The notes beneath the pieces are model-generated. The model saw only the letters and a program-made list of their open reading frames with translations, ran no database searches and had not been told where the DNA came from. Below, one piece after another: positions 54,093 through 64,000 of a stretch of 64,000 nucleotides of DNA. The translations under genes and the position numbers were made by a program. The first letter of the stretch is position 1; each line of letters opens with the position of its first letter. This DNA is from Neoarius graeffei (Eukaryota; Chordata; Actinopteri; Siluriformes; Ariidae): NCBI RefSeq assembly GCF_027579695.1, contig NC_083577.1, positions 32,950,698 through 33,014,697 of the forward strand. Reading direction: 5' to 3'.

Positions 54093-54790
54093 ATGGAGTC
54101 CTCCCCTTTCGCCGAGCTGGTCCACGCCCTCGCCACGGCCCAGCAAAGCCAGCACCAGGCACTAGTCGCCCTCCGGAGGGAACAGGAACAGCGGTTCGAG
54201 GCCCTGATGCTGGCTCAGCAGGAGGAGCGACAGGCGTTCCGGCACCTCCTCGCGTCAGCGGGGTCCACCGCCGCAGGACCGGCCCCCTTCACCCTGACGA
54301 AGATGGGCCCGCAGGACGACCCTGAGGCCTTTCTCACGCTCTTTGAACAGGTTGCAGAGACCTCGGGGTGGCCGATGGAACAGCGCGCGACACGCCTCCT
54401 CCCCCTGCTAATGGGAGAGGCGCAGCTGGCCATGCTACAGCTGACCGCTGGCTGGCCTACGCGGACCTTCGCCGGGCCGTCCTCCAGCGTGTGGGACGCA
54501 CCCCCGAGCAACAATGGCAGCGCTTCCACGCTTTGCGCTTGGAGGAAGTCGGCCGGCCGTTCGCGTTTGGCCAGCAACTCCGGGACGCCTGCGGGTGGTG
54601 GTTGAGGGCCGACAACCGCAACGCCGAGGGGATCATCGACCAGGTGGCGCTGGAGCAGTTCATCGCGCGTCTACCTGCCGGAGCTGCAGAGTGGGTCCAG
54701 TGCCACCGCCCGGCGTCGCTGGATCAGGCAATCGAGCTGGCGGAGGACCATTTGGCGGCTGTCCCGACGGCAGGACAGCAAACAACCTCT
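54093..54790 (+). pseudogene. gag of the Gmr1-like element (frameshifted)
   Basis: From ATG 54093 the frame encodes a Gln-rich, probably coiled-coil start (residues about 8-50), then homology appears to switch to another frame near 54.44 kb, where it continues with a hydrophobic/acidic stretch (VALEQFIARLPAGAAEWVQ region, about 54.64-54.70 kb). That stretch resembles the SCAN-like capsid C-domain of Gmr1 Gag. The frame change is an indel rather than a programmed site, as far as can be seen. Structural protein of the intracellular particle in intact relatives. Confidence 0.75.
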
Positions 54791-55600
54791 TCTCCCCTCT
54801 CCTCTCTCTCTCTCTTCCCCTCTCCTCCTGTGTCTTGTCCTCGCCCTGTTCCCCCACCGTGGACGCGGGGGCCGGCCCCACCCCAGCCGGCCCGCCGCAC
54901 CCGCGGTGCCCTCCCGTTCCTCCCATCTGTGTCTGTCTCTTCCCCCCCTCAGGTGAGTGAGTCCCAGAGCACCAGTGCAGAGAGGGAGCCCGGGACGGTT
55001 TGCTGGTGCTGCGGGGAGCCGGGCCACCTCCAACAACAGTGCTCAGTAATGGAGGTGGGCGCGGTGGTTCGGATCCCCGACGCGCCAGGAGCTGCCCTCG
55101 ATCGGGCCGGAGCGTATCGCATACCGGTGAGTATCCAAGGGGATATGTATCAGGCTTTGGTGGATTCCGGCTGTAATCAGACCTCAATCCACCAAAGCCT
55201 GGTGCAAGGCGAGGCATTGGGGGGAGCACAATGGGTGAAGGTGTTGTGTGTGCACGGGGATGTTCACAGCTACCCTTTAGTGTCAGTTCACTTTCTGTTT
55301 CGAGGGGAGAAATTTATAGTAAAGGCGGCGGTTAATCCTCGCCTCACCCACTCTATAATTTTGGGGACTGATTGGCCGGGATTTCGGGATTTAATGAGTC
55401 ATCTAGTGAAGAGTGGGTCCTGCCATAGTTTAATAAGGGGAGGTCCCGGTGTCGCGTTGGTGGGAGCAGCTGTCACAGAGCCGTCTACGTCAGCTCCGTG
55501 TCAGAGTGAGGAGCCGTCAGCCCCTCCTCTCTCTCGGGGAATCCCTCGCGGATTTCCCGTTAGAGCAGTCGCGAGACGAGACTCTGCGGCATGCGTTTGA
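54790..55600 (+). pseudogene. Nucleocapsid zinc knuckle and aspartic protease of the LTR element
   Basis: A CCHC knuckle (C-X2-C-X4-H-X4-C) lies at 55001-55042, preceded by a Pro/Ser-rich linker. The protease follows, with the catalytic DSG triad at 55163-55171 and an ILGTDW-type motif near 55.36 kb. The same frame continues from gag-C. It stops at 55600, while downstream homology is in another frame, so a further frameshift lies near 55.55 kb. Confidence 0.8.
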
Positions 55601-55649
55601 CCAAGTGAGAGTAATCGATGGTCAAACGCTCCAGCCAAGCGCCACCCCA

Positions 55650-56830
55650 TCCTTCCCCTACTTCGCGATTATGAAGGATAGATTATACCGAGTGATGCAG
55701 GACACTCAAACTAAAGAGCAAATCACGTAGCTTTTGATTCCGAAGAGCCGCCGGGAATTGGTATTCCAGGCGGCTCACTTTAATCCCATGGCTGGACACT
55801 TAGGGCAGGATAAAACACTAGCCTGAATAATGGCCCGATTCTATTGGCCAGGGATTCGCGGCGATGTCCGTAGGTGGTGTACGGCGTGCCGCGAATGCCA
55901 TTTAGTAAATCCAGTGGCCATTCCAAAAGCGCCTTTGCGCCCTCTCCCATTAATCAAGACCCCGTTCGAAAGAATTGGGATGGATCTCGTCGGGCCATTA
56001 GATCGGTCAACACGAGGGTACCGCTTTATATTAGTTCTGGTGGACTATGCAACGCGATACCCGGAAGCAGTGCCTTTTCGCAATATCTCAGCACGCAGTA
56101 TTGCGGAGGCGCTGTTCCGCGTTATCTCCCGAGTTGGAATCCCGAAAGAGATTCTGACTGACCAAGGCACCGCGTTTATGTCACGTACACTAAAGGAACT
56201 GTATAGGTTGTTGGGTATTAAGCCGATCCGCACCAGCGTTTATCACCCACAAACGGACGGTTTAGTTGAACGGTTCAATCGCACCCTCAAAAATATAATT
56301 AAAAAATTCGTAAGTGAGGACGCACGTAATTGGGATAAGTGGCTCGAACCCTTGTTGTTTTCAGTGCGAGAGGTCCCACAAGCCTCCACGGGGTTCTCCC
56401 CATTTGAATTGTTATATGGGCGTAAGCCGCGCGGCATTCTAGATGTGCTGCGGGAAAATTGGGAGGAGGGACCTTCACAAAGTAAAAATGAAATCCAATA
56501 TGTTATTGACCTGCACGCAAAACTCCACACACTCGCCCACCTAACCCAGGAGAATTTGCGGCAGGCCCAAGAATGACAAACCCGCCTGTACAACAAGGGT
56601 ACGCGCCTCAGGGAGTTCGCACCGGGAGATAAAGTACTCGTACTGTTGCCCACATCGAGCTCTAAATTAGTCGCCATGTGGCAAGGACCCTTTGAGGTCA
56701 CACGGCGAGTCGGGGACGTCGACTATGAGGTGAAGCGAACGGACAGGGGTGGGGCGTTACAGGTATACCACCTCAATCTGTTAAAATGTTGGAGCGAGGA
56801 GGTCCCCGTGGCGCTGGTGTCGGTGGTTCC
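55650..56830 (+). pseudogene. Integrase of the LTR element (upstream of RT)
   Basis: One reading frame interrupted by stops at 55728 (TAG), 55824 (TGA) and 56574 (TGA). Visible parts: an HHCC zinc region (H residues near 55.78 kb, C-X2-C at about 55.88-55.90 kb), a D,D-35-E core with D at 55983, D at 56160 and E at 56268, and a GPY/F-type module (WQGPFEV, near 56.68 kb). Catalytic residues are intact, so the damage is limited to nonsense codons. Confidence 0.88.
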
Positions 56831-57629
56831 TGAGAAGGCGGAGCTGGGGCCGGAGGTTCAAAAGGGAAAATTGGCATCACCCACCGCTCCGGTCCCCTGT
56901 GGAGCCCACCTCTCACCGACCCAGTTCGCGGAGGTCGCCCGGTTGCAAACAGAATTTTCTGACGTGTTCTTGCCCCTGCCCGGCCGCACCCACCTCATAG
57001 AACACCACATTGAGACGCCCCCGGGGGTGGTAGTGCGTAGCCGGCCTTACAGACTGCCCGAACACAAGAAAAAGGTGGTTCGGGAAGAACTCGAGACCAT
57101 GATCGAAATGGGCATTGTCGAGGAGTCCCACAGTGACTGGAGCAGTCCGGTGGCCTTGGTACCCAAGGCCGACGGGTCGGTCCGGTTCTGTGTGGACTAT
57201 AGAAAAGTCAACGCGGTGTCTAAATTCGACGCGTACCCAATGCCTCGTATTGATGAGTTGCTCGATCGACTAGGCACGGCTCGCTTTTACTCGACACTGG
57301 ATTTAACAAAGGGTTATTGGCAGATCCCCTTGACTCCATTATCCCGAGAAAAAACGGCCTTTTCCACACTGTTTGGCTTACACCAGTTTGTCACACTTCC
57401 TTTTGGGTTGTTTGGGGCACCCACTACGTTTCAGCGGCTCATGGATAGGGTCCTCTGCCCCCACGCCACCTATGCTGCCGCGTACCTTGACAACATCATT
57501 ATTTATAGTAATGACTGGCCACGGCACCTACAACACCTGAGGGCCGTCCTTAGGTCGTTGAGGCGGGCGGGTGGAAGTATGGTATCTGGGCTTCCACTTG
57601 GGCAATGGGCAGGTGCGTCCTCAAATTAA
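56830..57629 (+). pseudogene. Reverse transcriptase of the LTR element (YLDN active site)
   Basis: Same frame as the integrase. Shows the usual RT series: the SDWSSPVALVPKADGSVRFC block, DLTKGYWQIPL, LPFGLFGAPTTFQ, then YLDN at 57483-57494 where functional RTs have YxDD. The second catalytic Asp is Asn (AAC), a single G-to-A change from GAC. Soon after, near 57.57 kb, a small deletion changes the frame. Confidence 0.9.
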
Positions 57630-58284
57630 CAAGACTGCAGCGATTGCGGCCTGCCCGAGGCCCAAGACCAAAAAGGGGGTGAGACAGTTCCTGGGGCTGG
57701 CTGGCTATTATCGCAGGTTTATACCTAATTATTCGGAGGTCACCAGCCCGCTGACTGATCTCACTAAAAAGGGGGCACCAGATCCGGTCCAGTGGACGGA
57801 GCAATGCCAGCGGGCTTTTTCTGAGGTAAAGGCTGCACTGTGTGGGAGGCCACTGTTACACTCCCCTGACTTTTCTCTCCCTTTTATATTGCAGACGGAC
57901 ACGGTGGACAGAGGGCTGGGGGCTGTTTTGTCCCAGGAGGTGGAGGGGGAGGATCGCCCAGTGCTGTATATAAGTCGAAAGCTGTCAGTGCGTGAGGGGC
58001 GCTACAGCACCATAGAGAAGGAGTGCCTGGCCATCAAGTGGGCGGTCCTCGCCCTCCGTTACTACCTGCTGGGACGCCCTTTCATCCTCTGTTCAGACCA
58101 CGCACCCCTCCAGTGGCTCCACCGCATGAAGGATGCCAACGCGCGGATCACCCATTGGTATATGGCACTCCAACCCTTTAACTTCAAGGTGGTCCACAGG
58201 CCGGGGGCGCAGATGGTCGTGGCGGACTTCCTCTCCCGTCAAGGGGGGGGAGTCGGCTGCGGGCCGGACGGCTGCCCGGCCTGA
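57571..58284 (+). pseudogene. RT connection and RNase H domain of the LTR element
   Basis: Frame shifted relative to RT. Begins in the thumb/connection (FLGLAGYYRRFIPNYSEV) and continues into RNase H with the catalytic Asp at 57898-57900, the ISRKLS and YSTIEKECLAIKWA motifs and a later CSDHAPL block. Ends with a stop just before the polypurine tract. Confidence 0.88.
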
Positions 58285-58301
58285 GTCGGGCGGTGGGGGT
58301 A
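58283..58301 (+). other. Polypurine tract of the LTR element
   Basis: Purine-rich run containing GGGCGGTGGGGGTA abuts the 3' LTR, the usual plus-strand priming site. Confidence 0.6.
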
Positions 58302-58614
58302 TGTGGCAGTGGGGGCATGGTCAAGCGTCGGTCTGTGACCGGAGGGCAGAGTCAGGGAAGGTAAGTGGCAGAATCACTACACCTGATGTGAATTAACCTG
58401 TGTTTATGTGTCTTCCCCAGTGACCGCGCCCTATTTAAGGAGGAGAGCGAGAGCAGAGCGGGCTCTCTCCCAACCAGAACACGTGTGTGTGGCGTGTGTG
58501 TATATATGTTGATCAAAGTATAGTGAAGGCTGAAAAGCTGTCATAAACGTGTTTGTGAACCCAGTTCTGGCCTGCCGTCCTTCTGTGCTCCACCCACCCA
58601 TCCAAGTTGCTACA
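58302..58614 (+). repeat. 3' LTR
   Basis: Same ends and length as the 5' LTR with about nine substitutions, several of them CpG-type. The polyadenylation hexamer reads CATAAA here instead of AATAAA. Preceded by a G-rich polypurine tract. Confidence 0.93.
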
Positions 58615-59603
58615 GTCTGACAAAATAATTTCCACTTAGAATGTAAACAAACCGGCGAAATGACAGGAGCAATTTGTGAAAAGTGCTATAATAATGATTC
58701 TTGGAAAAAAAAAAGATGTTTTTACCGTCAAATACTTTTTTTCCATATTTTGTTGCTTTTTTGTATTTTTTGTTTTCAAGTAGAATTTTTATTTCGCCCT
58801 CAGTTGGTTCAGCAACATGCGCCACCATTTCCTTCTTCTTCTTTAGGGTTTTTGTGATGGTTGGCAAACCAACTTAAAGGTGCATTACTGCCACCGACTG
58901 GGCTGGAGTGTGGAACAGTAGATACTGGGGGGAAACAAAACTATATTCTTTTAGCTATTTCTGTTTCTTTTAAATACTTGATAACAAAGTGATGTATTTG
59001 ACTTGATGTGTGCCACCATTTTGTTTTTCTCTACTCATGGTATATGAGCTGATATCCTAGTAGTAGTAGTAGTAGTAGAGTACCCAGTCGGAGTGCGTGA
59101 TTGCTCATATCCATTGAATGTGGATAGAATAATAAGTGTTATTTATCTGTTCCTATACTTTTGATCACCTGCTGGTCTGCCACCAAAGGTGTCACATCCT
59201 CAGTTTTGTTTTTTTAAACACAGCTAGTTGTAAATATCAAGAAAGTTGACAAGATGTGTCTCATACACGTTTGAATCTCAAACCCACATGTATTCACTAT
59301 ACAGCAAAAGTACAAAAAGTGCCCTTGACGTTCCAGTACTTTGTGTAAATGAACAAAAGTATCTTTGTAAACACAATTCAAGAATGCAAAATACAAAATA
59401 TTCTGACTGTGCTAAGTCAAAGGCTACATCCCAAACCACTGATTACAGGATGATACAGGCACTGTGATCTCTATTTATCTGACTGGTGATGTACTGTACA
59501 TAAACACTGTGTAAACAAATGACCTGAATAAAATGACAGGCTATATGTACTATACATTAATTTTTACAGTTTATCAACGAAATATAATTTTTGCATCCAC
59601 TTA

Positions 59604-60826
59604 CAGTGGTGCTTCAAAGTTTGTGAACCCTTTAGAATTTTCTATATTTCTGCATAAATATGACCTAAAACATCATCAGATTTTCACACAAGTCCTAAAA
59701 GTAGATAAAGAGAACCCAGTTAAACAAATGAGATAAAAAAAATATTATACTTGGTCATTTATTTATTGAGGAAAATGATCTAATATTACATATCTGCGAG
59801 TGGCAAAAGTATGTGAACCTCTAGGATTAGCAGTTAATTTGAAGGTGAAATTAGAGTCAGGTGTTTTCAATCAATGGGATGACAATCAGGTGTGAGTGGG
59901 CACCCTGTTTTATTTAAAGAACAGGGATCTATCAAAGTCTGATCTTCACAACACATGTTTGTGGAAGTGTATCATGGCACGAACAAAGGAGATTTCTGAG
60001 GAGCTCAGAAAAAGCGTTGTTGATGCTCATCAGGCTGGAAAAGGTTACAAAACCATCTCTAAAGAGTTTGGACTCCACCAATCCACAGTCAGACAGATTG
60101 TGTACAAATGGAGGAAATTCAACACCACTGTTACCCTCCCCAGGAGTGGTCGATCAACAAAGATCACTCCAAGAGCAAGGCGTGTAATAGTCAGCAAGGT
60201 CACAAAGGACCCCAGGGTAACTTCTAAGCAACTGAAGGCTTCTCTCACATTGGCTAATGTTAATGTTCATGAGTCCACCATCAGGAGAACACTGAACCAC
60301 AATGGTGTGCATGGCAGGGTTGCAAGGAGAAAGCCACTGCTCTCCAAAAAGAACATTGCTGCTCGTCTGCAGTTTGCTAAAGATCATGTGGACAAGCCAG
60401 AAGGCTATTGGGAAAATGTTTTATGGACGGATGAGATCAAAATAGAACTTTTTGGTTTAAATGAGAAGCGTTATGTTTGGAGAAAGGAAAACACTGCATT
60501 CCAGCATAAGAACCTTATCCCATCTGTGAAATATGGTGGTAGTAGTATTATGGTTTGGGCCTGTTTTGCTGTGTCTGGGCCAGGACGGCTTGCCATCATT
60601 GATGGAGCAATAAATTCTGAATGATACCAGCGAATTCTTCAGGAAAATGTCAGGGCATCTGTCCATGAACTGAATCTCAAGAGAAGGTAGGTCATGTAGC
60701 AAGACAACGACCCTAAGCACACAAGTCGTTCTGCCAAAGAATGCTTCAAGAAGAATAAAGTTAATGTTTTGGAATGGCCAAGTCAAAGTACTGACCTTAA
60801 TCCAATGGAAATATTGTGGAAGGGCA
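59604..60826 (+). mobile_element. Second copy of the same Tc1 family, 3' truncated
   Basis: Starts with the same terminal sequence (CAGTGGTGCTTCAAAGTTTG) and reads as the reverse complement of the 39.5-41.2 kb copy until homology stops near 60826, leaving no right terminal repeat. Confidence 0.88.
59974..60826 (+). pseudogene. Tc1 transposase remnant
   Basis: Opens at ATG 59974 with an intact HTH region and first catalytic WTDE block. Then come TGA at 60622 and two further stops near 60.69-60.70 kb, then a weak continuation through the second Asp block and the NPME motif before truncation. The C-terminal ~60 residues are missing. Confidence 0.88.
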
Positions 60827-61239
60827 AAGATTTGCTCAGTAATATGGTAATTTTTGCACTTAATTGTAGAGTGGAATCACACTGTGGCAGCTAGATGTCA
60901 CTGCTTCTCTACGCAGACAGAAAGCACACCATGTCTGATTAAAGTAGGGTGAATTCAGGTGGATGGGGCCATCGGGTGAATTGGGACAGTTTAACTTTGC
61001 AGCATTTATTTTCTGGACTAATAAAGTCAAAACGTACAGTATGTTACTGAGCCCTTGTACTGTAATGTAAGATCAGATAAGGGGGTGTGGTTAGTTCATA
61101 TCCAAAATAGGAAGTTTCCCCCAAATAGTTTGAGGAAAAATGACATATGCTTTGGAGCCGCATGTCTTTGGACTGTGGGAGGAAACCAGAGATAGTGTGG
61201 TCATAGTGATGGGGTTTGGAAAAAAATATATTAAAGTTT

Positions 61240-61415
61240 GGGGTGGCATGATAGTGTAGTGGTTATCATTGTCGCCTTGCAGCAAGATGGTTCCAGGTTC
61301 AAATCTCACGGCCGTTCTCCCTGTGTCTGCGTGGGTTTCCCCCAAAGACATGCGGTTCGGCTAACTGGCTACTCTAAATTGTCCATTGATCGAGCTTGGA
61401 GAGCGATGGGCTCCA
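61240..61415 (+). mobile_element. SINE (DANA/Mermaid-like), degraded
   Basis: Recognisable head (GGCATGATAGTGTAGTGGTT), B box (GGTTCAAATCTC) and a shortened core; the tail is lost after TCTAAATTGTCC. Confidence 0.75.
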
Positions 61416-61439
61416 CCAAGTTTAAAATGCCTCAGCCCT

Positions 61440-62890
61440 TGCTGGATATGGGAAAGAAGAAAGATGCTGTTATTGTTGTAAGAAACGAATTATAGAATGT
61501 TATTAATACATAGTTTTACTTAGTCTACTCTGTTTATACAATATTAGAATATGTTAATGATGAATTTGGCAAACTGTGATTGAAATATGATTTATTCATG
61601 TTTATAAATGTATTATTGAGGATAAAAGTAAAGGCCATGGGCCAAATTCCCCAACATGCTGACCCAGTTTATCCATGTCTGTAAAATGGTTTTCAGTTCT
61701 GACTAAAGGGTAAGCCATGCTTCTTTAGAATATGATAGAAATGGTTCATTCACATTTTGACCATCAACACTTTGAAGATTGCATGGATCATGTGTCAGGT
61801 ATTTTGTTGTATTAATGACCAGCTTATGTCGTTTGGGGAAAAAAAAATCTGTGACAATATACAGTACCTGAATTCCCTCAAGTTCTTATAATGAACCAAC
61901 TTGTGTAATACAGACTGGGTTACAAATTGCTCCCTGTTGGACACGAGTATGGTGTAGACGCCATTCTTCAATCTTTCATCAAGTCCGTTTATATACGGAG
62001 TGTTTTGAGATTCAGACAATGATTAAACCTCAACACTGTCTGTTAACAAGCTGTTAATATACTCCTTTTGCCCATTGGTGGTGGTGGTGGTGGTTGTTCA
62101 CTGGTTTCCACCTCCACTGACTATTTCCTGGGTGGCCTAGAAATCTAGACCCTTATACTAAAAGTTAGCTCAGTACAAGGCCGTTAAATTTAATATCTTC
62201 AACTATTTATATTGTACAGGGTTTTAATCTTGGCCCCTGTGTGTAATGTGAGCCCTGTGCCCTGGTGGCGCTCTGAGACTGAACCAGGTTACATGGGTTG
62301 CCAGATCCTTATCACAATATTCGTGAAAACCAAAACGCAATGTATTGAAAAACTAAAGTCAAATCATGCAAGGAGTTTATAATAGGTATATCATTCATTA
62401 ATCCATTTATCATGAATGAACAATCCGGAGAATTTCCAAGTAACACCAAGGCAGGAGCTTTCATCCTGGGCGGAATGGCAGGCCATCGGCGGTCAGCAAG
62501 CACACGCTTTCTCACACACACACCTTGGGGAAATTCAGTGTAACCAGTCTGCTTCTGCATGACTTGGAAGGTAAGAGGAAACCAGAGAATGTGCAGGAAA
62601 TCCTCATGAACATGGAAAGAATATGTGAAACTCTGAAGAGAGAAACAAACGCTGAGGTTTAGGTTATTGTACGTGTCAAGAGCAGCGGCCTGGAGATAAG
62701 CGGTAACAATGCTACACACTTCCCACTTCACATCATTATACAGTACAGTCTATTGTATTCGATTTGGATGAACCAATTTCTGTTTATTTATTTAAAAAAA
62801 CAACAACATTGTAATCATTGTCATTCAGTGTGTAATATCCAAGGCTGGATTTCAAGGCCAGATAACTTTTTTGGCCCTGTGCACCACCTT
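61440..62890. other. Intergenic sequence without recognisable feature
   Basis: A minus-strand frame of 139 codons at 62312-62731 has no motif and unremarkable composition. A (GGT)n run lies near 62.08 kb. Confidence 0.4.
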
Positions 62891-62905
62891 CTACTTTCTT
62901 ATACA

Positions 62906-63278
62906 GAAGAAGAAGAAGCTTTATTTGTCACATGCACACTTCAAGCACAGTGAAATCATCCTCTGCATTTAACCCATCTGAAGCAGTGAACACGTGCACA
63001 CACCCAGAGTAGTGGACAGCCACACCAGAGCGCCCGGGGAGCAGTCAGGGGTCAGGTACCTTGCTCAAGGGCACTTCGGCCCAAGGCCGCCCCATGTTAA
63101 CCTAACTGCATGTCTTTGGACTGTGGGGGAAACCGGAGCACCCGGAGGAAACCCACGCAGACACGGGGAGAACATGCAAACTCCACACAGAAAGGCCCTC
63201 GCCGGCCACTGGGCTCGAACCCGGAACCTTCTTGCTGTGAGGCTACAGTGCTAACCACTACACCGCCGTGCCACCCAT
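62906..63278 (-). mobile_element. SINE with DANA-like head/core and a different tail
   Basis: Second clear copy of the alternative-tail type: head and core at 63.1-63.28 kb, tail with CTTGAGCAAGGTACC, end TGTGACAAATAAAGCTTC and (CTT)n. Confidence 0.87.
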
Positions 63279-63359
63279 CCCTCCAATATAGTATATAAGC
63301 TATATTTTCACAGATCCAAATTAAACACTGGCTTTTACTTCTACACTGTAAATAAAAAG

Positions 63360-63620
63360 GGCTTAGACATGTCTTCTTTAAATACCTCAAAATGTAATAC
63401 TCAGAAGACATGCCTTGGGTATTTAAAAATACGTGGAAGACATGCCCAGGGTATTTAGCAATGCCTGGAAGACGTGTCTTGTGTCTACTGATAGACGTCG
63501 GTGTCTTTATAATAGACATGCGTGTTTTCTTGCATCTTCCATGTCTTCCTAGAAGACACTGAAGTATTATTTAAATACCCCAGCGTTTCATGTAAATACC
63601 CTAGACATGCCTTTTTTTAA
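63360..63620. repeat. Cluster of short inverted modules (GACATG / TAAATACC)
   Basis: AGACATG(T/C)C and GGGTATTTA and their inverses recur about twelve times in 260 bp, pairing across a centre near 63.5 kb. No ORF. Confidence 0.6.
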
Positions 63621-63904
63621 ATAGCGCATAATACAGAACAAAAACACACTTAAGACACAAAGTTCACAGTTAATATTTACATTTTACATTTTTCTTTGGT
63701 AATAGTTTGACGTTTCATAATATACGCTACTCACGTTAGGCTTTCTCAAAATGTTTGCCTATTTTCTTGGCCACTTATGGAACTCTGCATGGGTTTATAT
63801 AACATTTATGGAAAGAGTCTCAAGTGTCAAAGTTTGTTTTTCCACCTTCAGTCTTCAGGACAGATACTTTTGTGCTTTCCAGTGTCTTTATAGAATGACA
63901 AGCT

Positions 63905-63916
63905 GCAAATTTGTTT

Positions 63917-63947
<31 letters not shown>

Positions 63948-63950
63948 GCT
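63905..63950. repeat. (GA)n microsatellite
   Basis: About 17 GA units near the window end. Confidence 0.93.
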
Positions 63951-64000
63951 TGTGAGGGAATGATGGTTAAGCTCTATTATAATACATAGGGCCAAATTAC

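Larger units (their letters stand above)
53737..58614 (+). mobile_element. Gmr1-like Ty3/Gypsy LTR retrotransposon, full length, inactivated
   Basis: Complete element with two 313-bp LTRs (TG...CA), a 5-bp target duplication GTCTG (53732-53736 and 58615-58619), a primer-binding site, gag, protease, integrase, reverse transcriptase, RNase H and a polypurine tract. Pol order is PR-IN-RT-RH: the integrase precedes the reverse transcriptase. That is the published hallmark of Gmr1-like elements, the lineage whose Gag is related to the vertebrate SCAN domain. Coding is broken by frame changes near 54.44, 55.55 and 57.57 kb, in-frame stops at 55728, 55824 and 56574, and an altered RT active site. 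The LTRs differ at about nine positions (near 3%), so insertion is fairly recent but the copy cannot act alone. Confidence 0.93.
53565..59137. mobile_element. Inverted-repeat element interrupted by the LTR retrotransposon
   Basis: Outer flanks of the LTR element share inverted sequence: ATTCCA...GAATGG and a stem around ATGAGCTGATA on the left, and ATGAGCTGATATCC and TGAATGTGGATAG on the right. A TAA appears at both borders. Superfamily not assigned. Confidence 0.35.
52357..59345 (+). mobile_element. Decayed Tc1-like transposon split by nested insertions
   Basis: The left end near 52357 (TACAGTCCCCTCTGAAGGTA...) has inverted counterparts at about 59280-59340 (...GTTCCAGTACTTT). Between 52.9 and 53.56 kb the plus strand carries decayed Tc1 transposase with many stops: a QQDND block near 53.25 kb and a GRQLDAVIA-type C-terminus near 53.5 kb. 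The right part resumes after about 59135. The intervening DNA is a second repeat holding the Gmr1-like element. Confidence 0.55.

Noticed and set aside
54660-55229. 189-codon minus-strand ORF
   Set aside because: GC-rich antisense of the gag/protease region of the LTR element.
62312-62731. 139-codon minus-strand ORF
   Set aside because: No recognisable domain, start context or splice partner; not supported as a gene.

Overview
The window is vertebrate nuclear DNA, almost certainly from a ray-finned (teleost) fish. Coding DNA is sparse and split by introns, and repeats dominate: tRNA-derived SINEs of the DANA/Mermaid type, Tc1-like transposons, an L2-type LINE tail and a Gmr1-type Ty3/Gypsy element, all familiar in teleosts. 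An otophysan such as a catfish is only a guess from the SINE tail. There are no operons, CRISPR arrays or prokaryotic features.

Two host genes can be supported. (1) MRAS (muscle Ras, R-Ras3) lies on the minus strand. Five coding exons at 26575-26767, 21782-21935, 21563-21662, 18341-18420 and 11200-11299 join in frame to 627 nt (208 residues plus stop) with all Ras motifs and a C-terminal CIIL prenylation box. A repeat-poor 3' UTR of about 2.2 kb probably runs to an AATAAA near 8948, and a non-coding 5' exon may sit near 28.06-28.35 kb. (2) TMEM177 lies on the plus strand at 42564-43496 as one intact coding exon of 310 residues, with a splice acceptor just upstream and a polyadenylation signal just downstream. 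The two genes point towards each other's upstream sides and show no sign of shared function.

Layout: 0-8.9 kb, repeats (transposon end, GATA and GT microsatellites, SINEs, a 200-bp-arm inverted repeat, two Tc1-type MITEs). 8.9-28.4 kb, the MRAS locus, with introns full of SINEs, a THAP-encoding fold-back element, a TTAA-flanked element carrying five GGGGTCC dyads, a hAT-like MITE inside or beside an L2 tail, and diverged tandem arrays. 28.8-36 kb, another tandem array, a second TTAA/dyad element (the empty site of the first), and a cluster of nested SINEs. 36.7-39.1 kb, a three-copy tandem duplication of about 750 bp with a 6-bp microhomology junction. 39.5-41.7 kb, a nearly intact Tc1 in a TA microsatellite. 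42.5-43.5 kb, TMEM177. 43.6-53.6 kb, decayed DNA transposons. 53.74-58.61 kb, a complete but inactivated Gmr1-like LTR element whose integrase precedes its reverse transcriptase. 58.6-64 kb, more Tc1 and SINE remnants.

No clearly new gene system was found. The strongest unexplained signal is the set of five evenly built 18-bp dyads (GGGGTCC-N4-GGACCCC) in the TTAA-flanked element present twice, at 16.5 and 30.7 kb.
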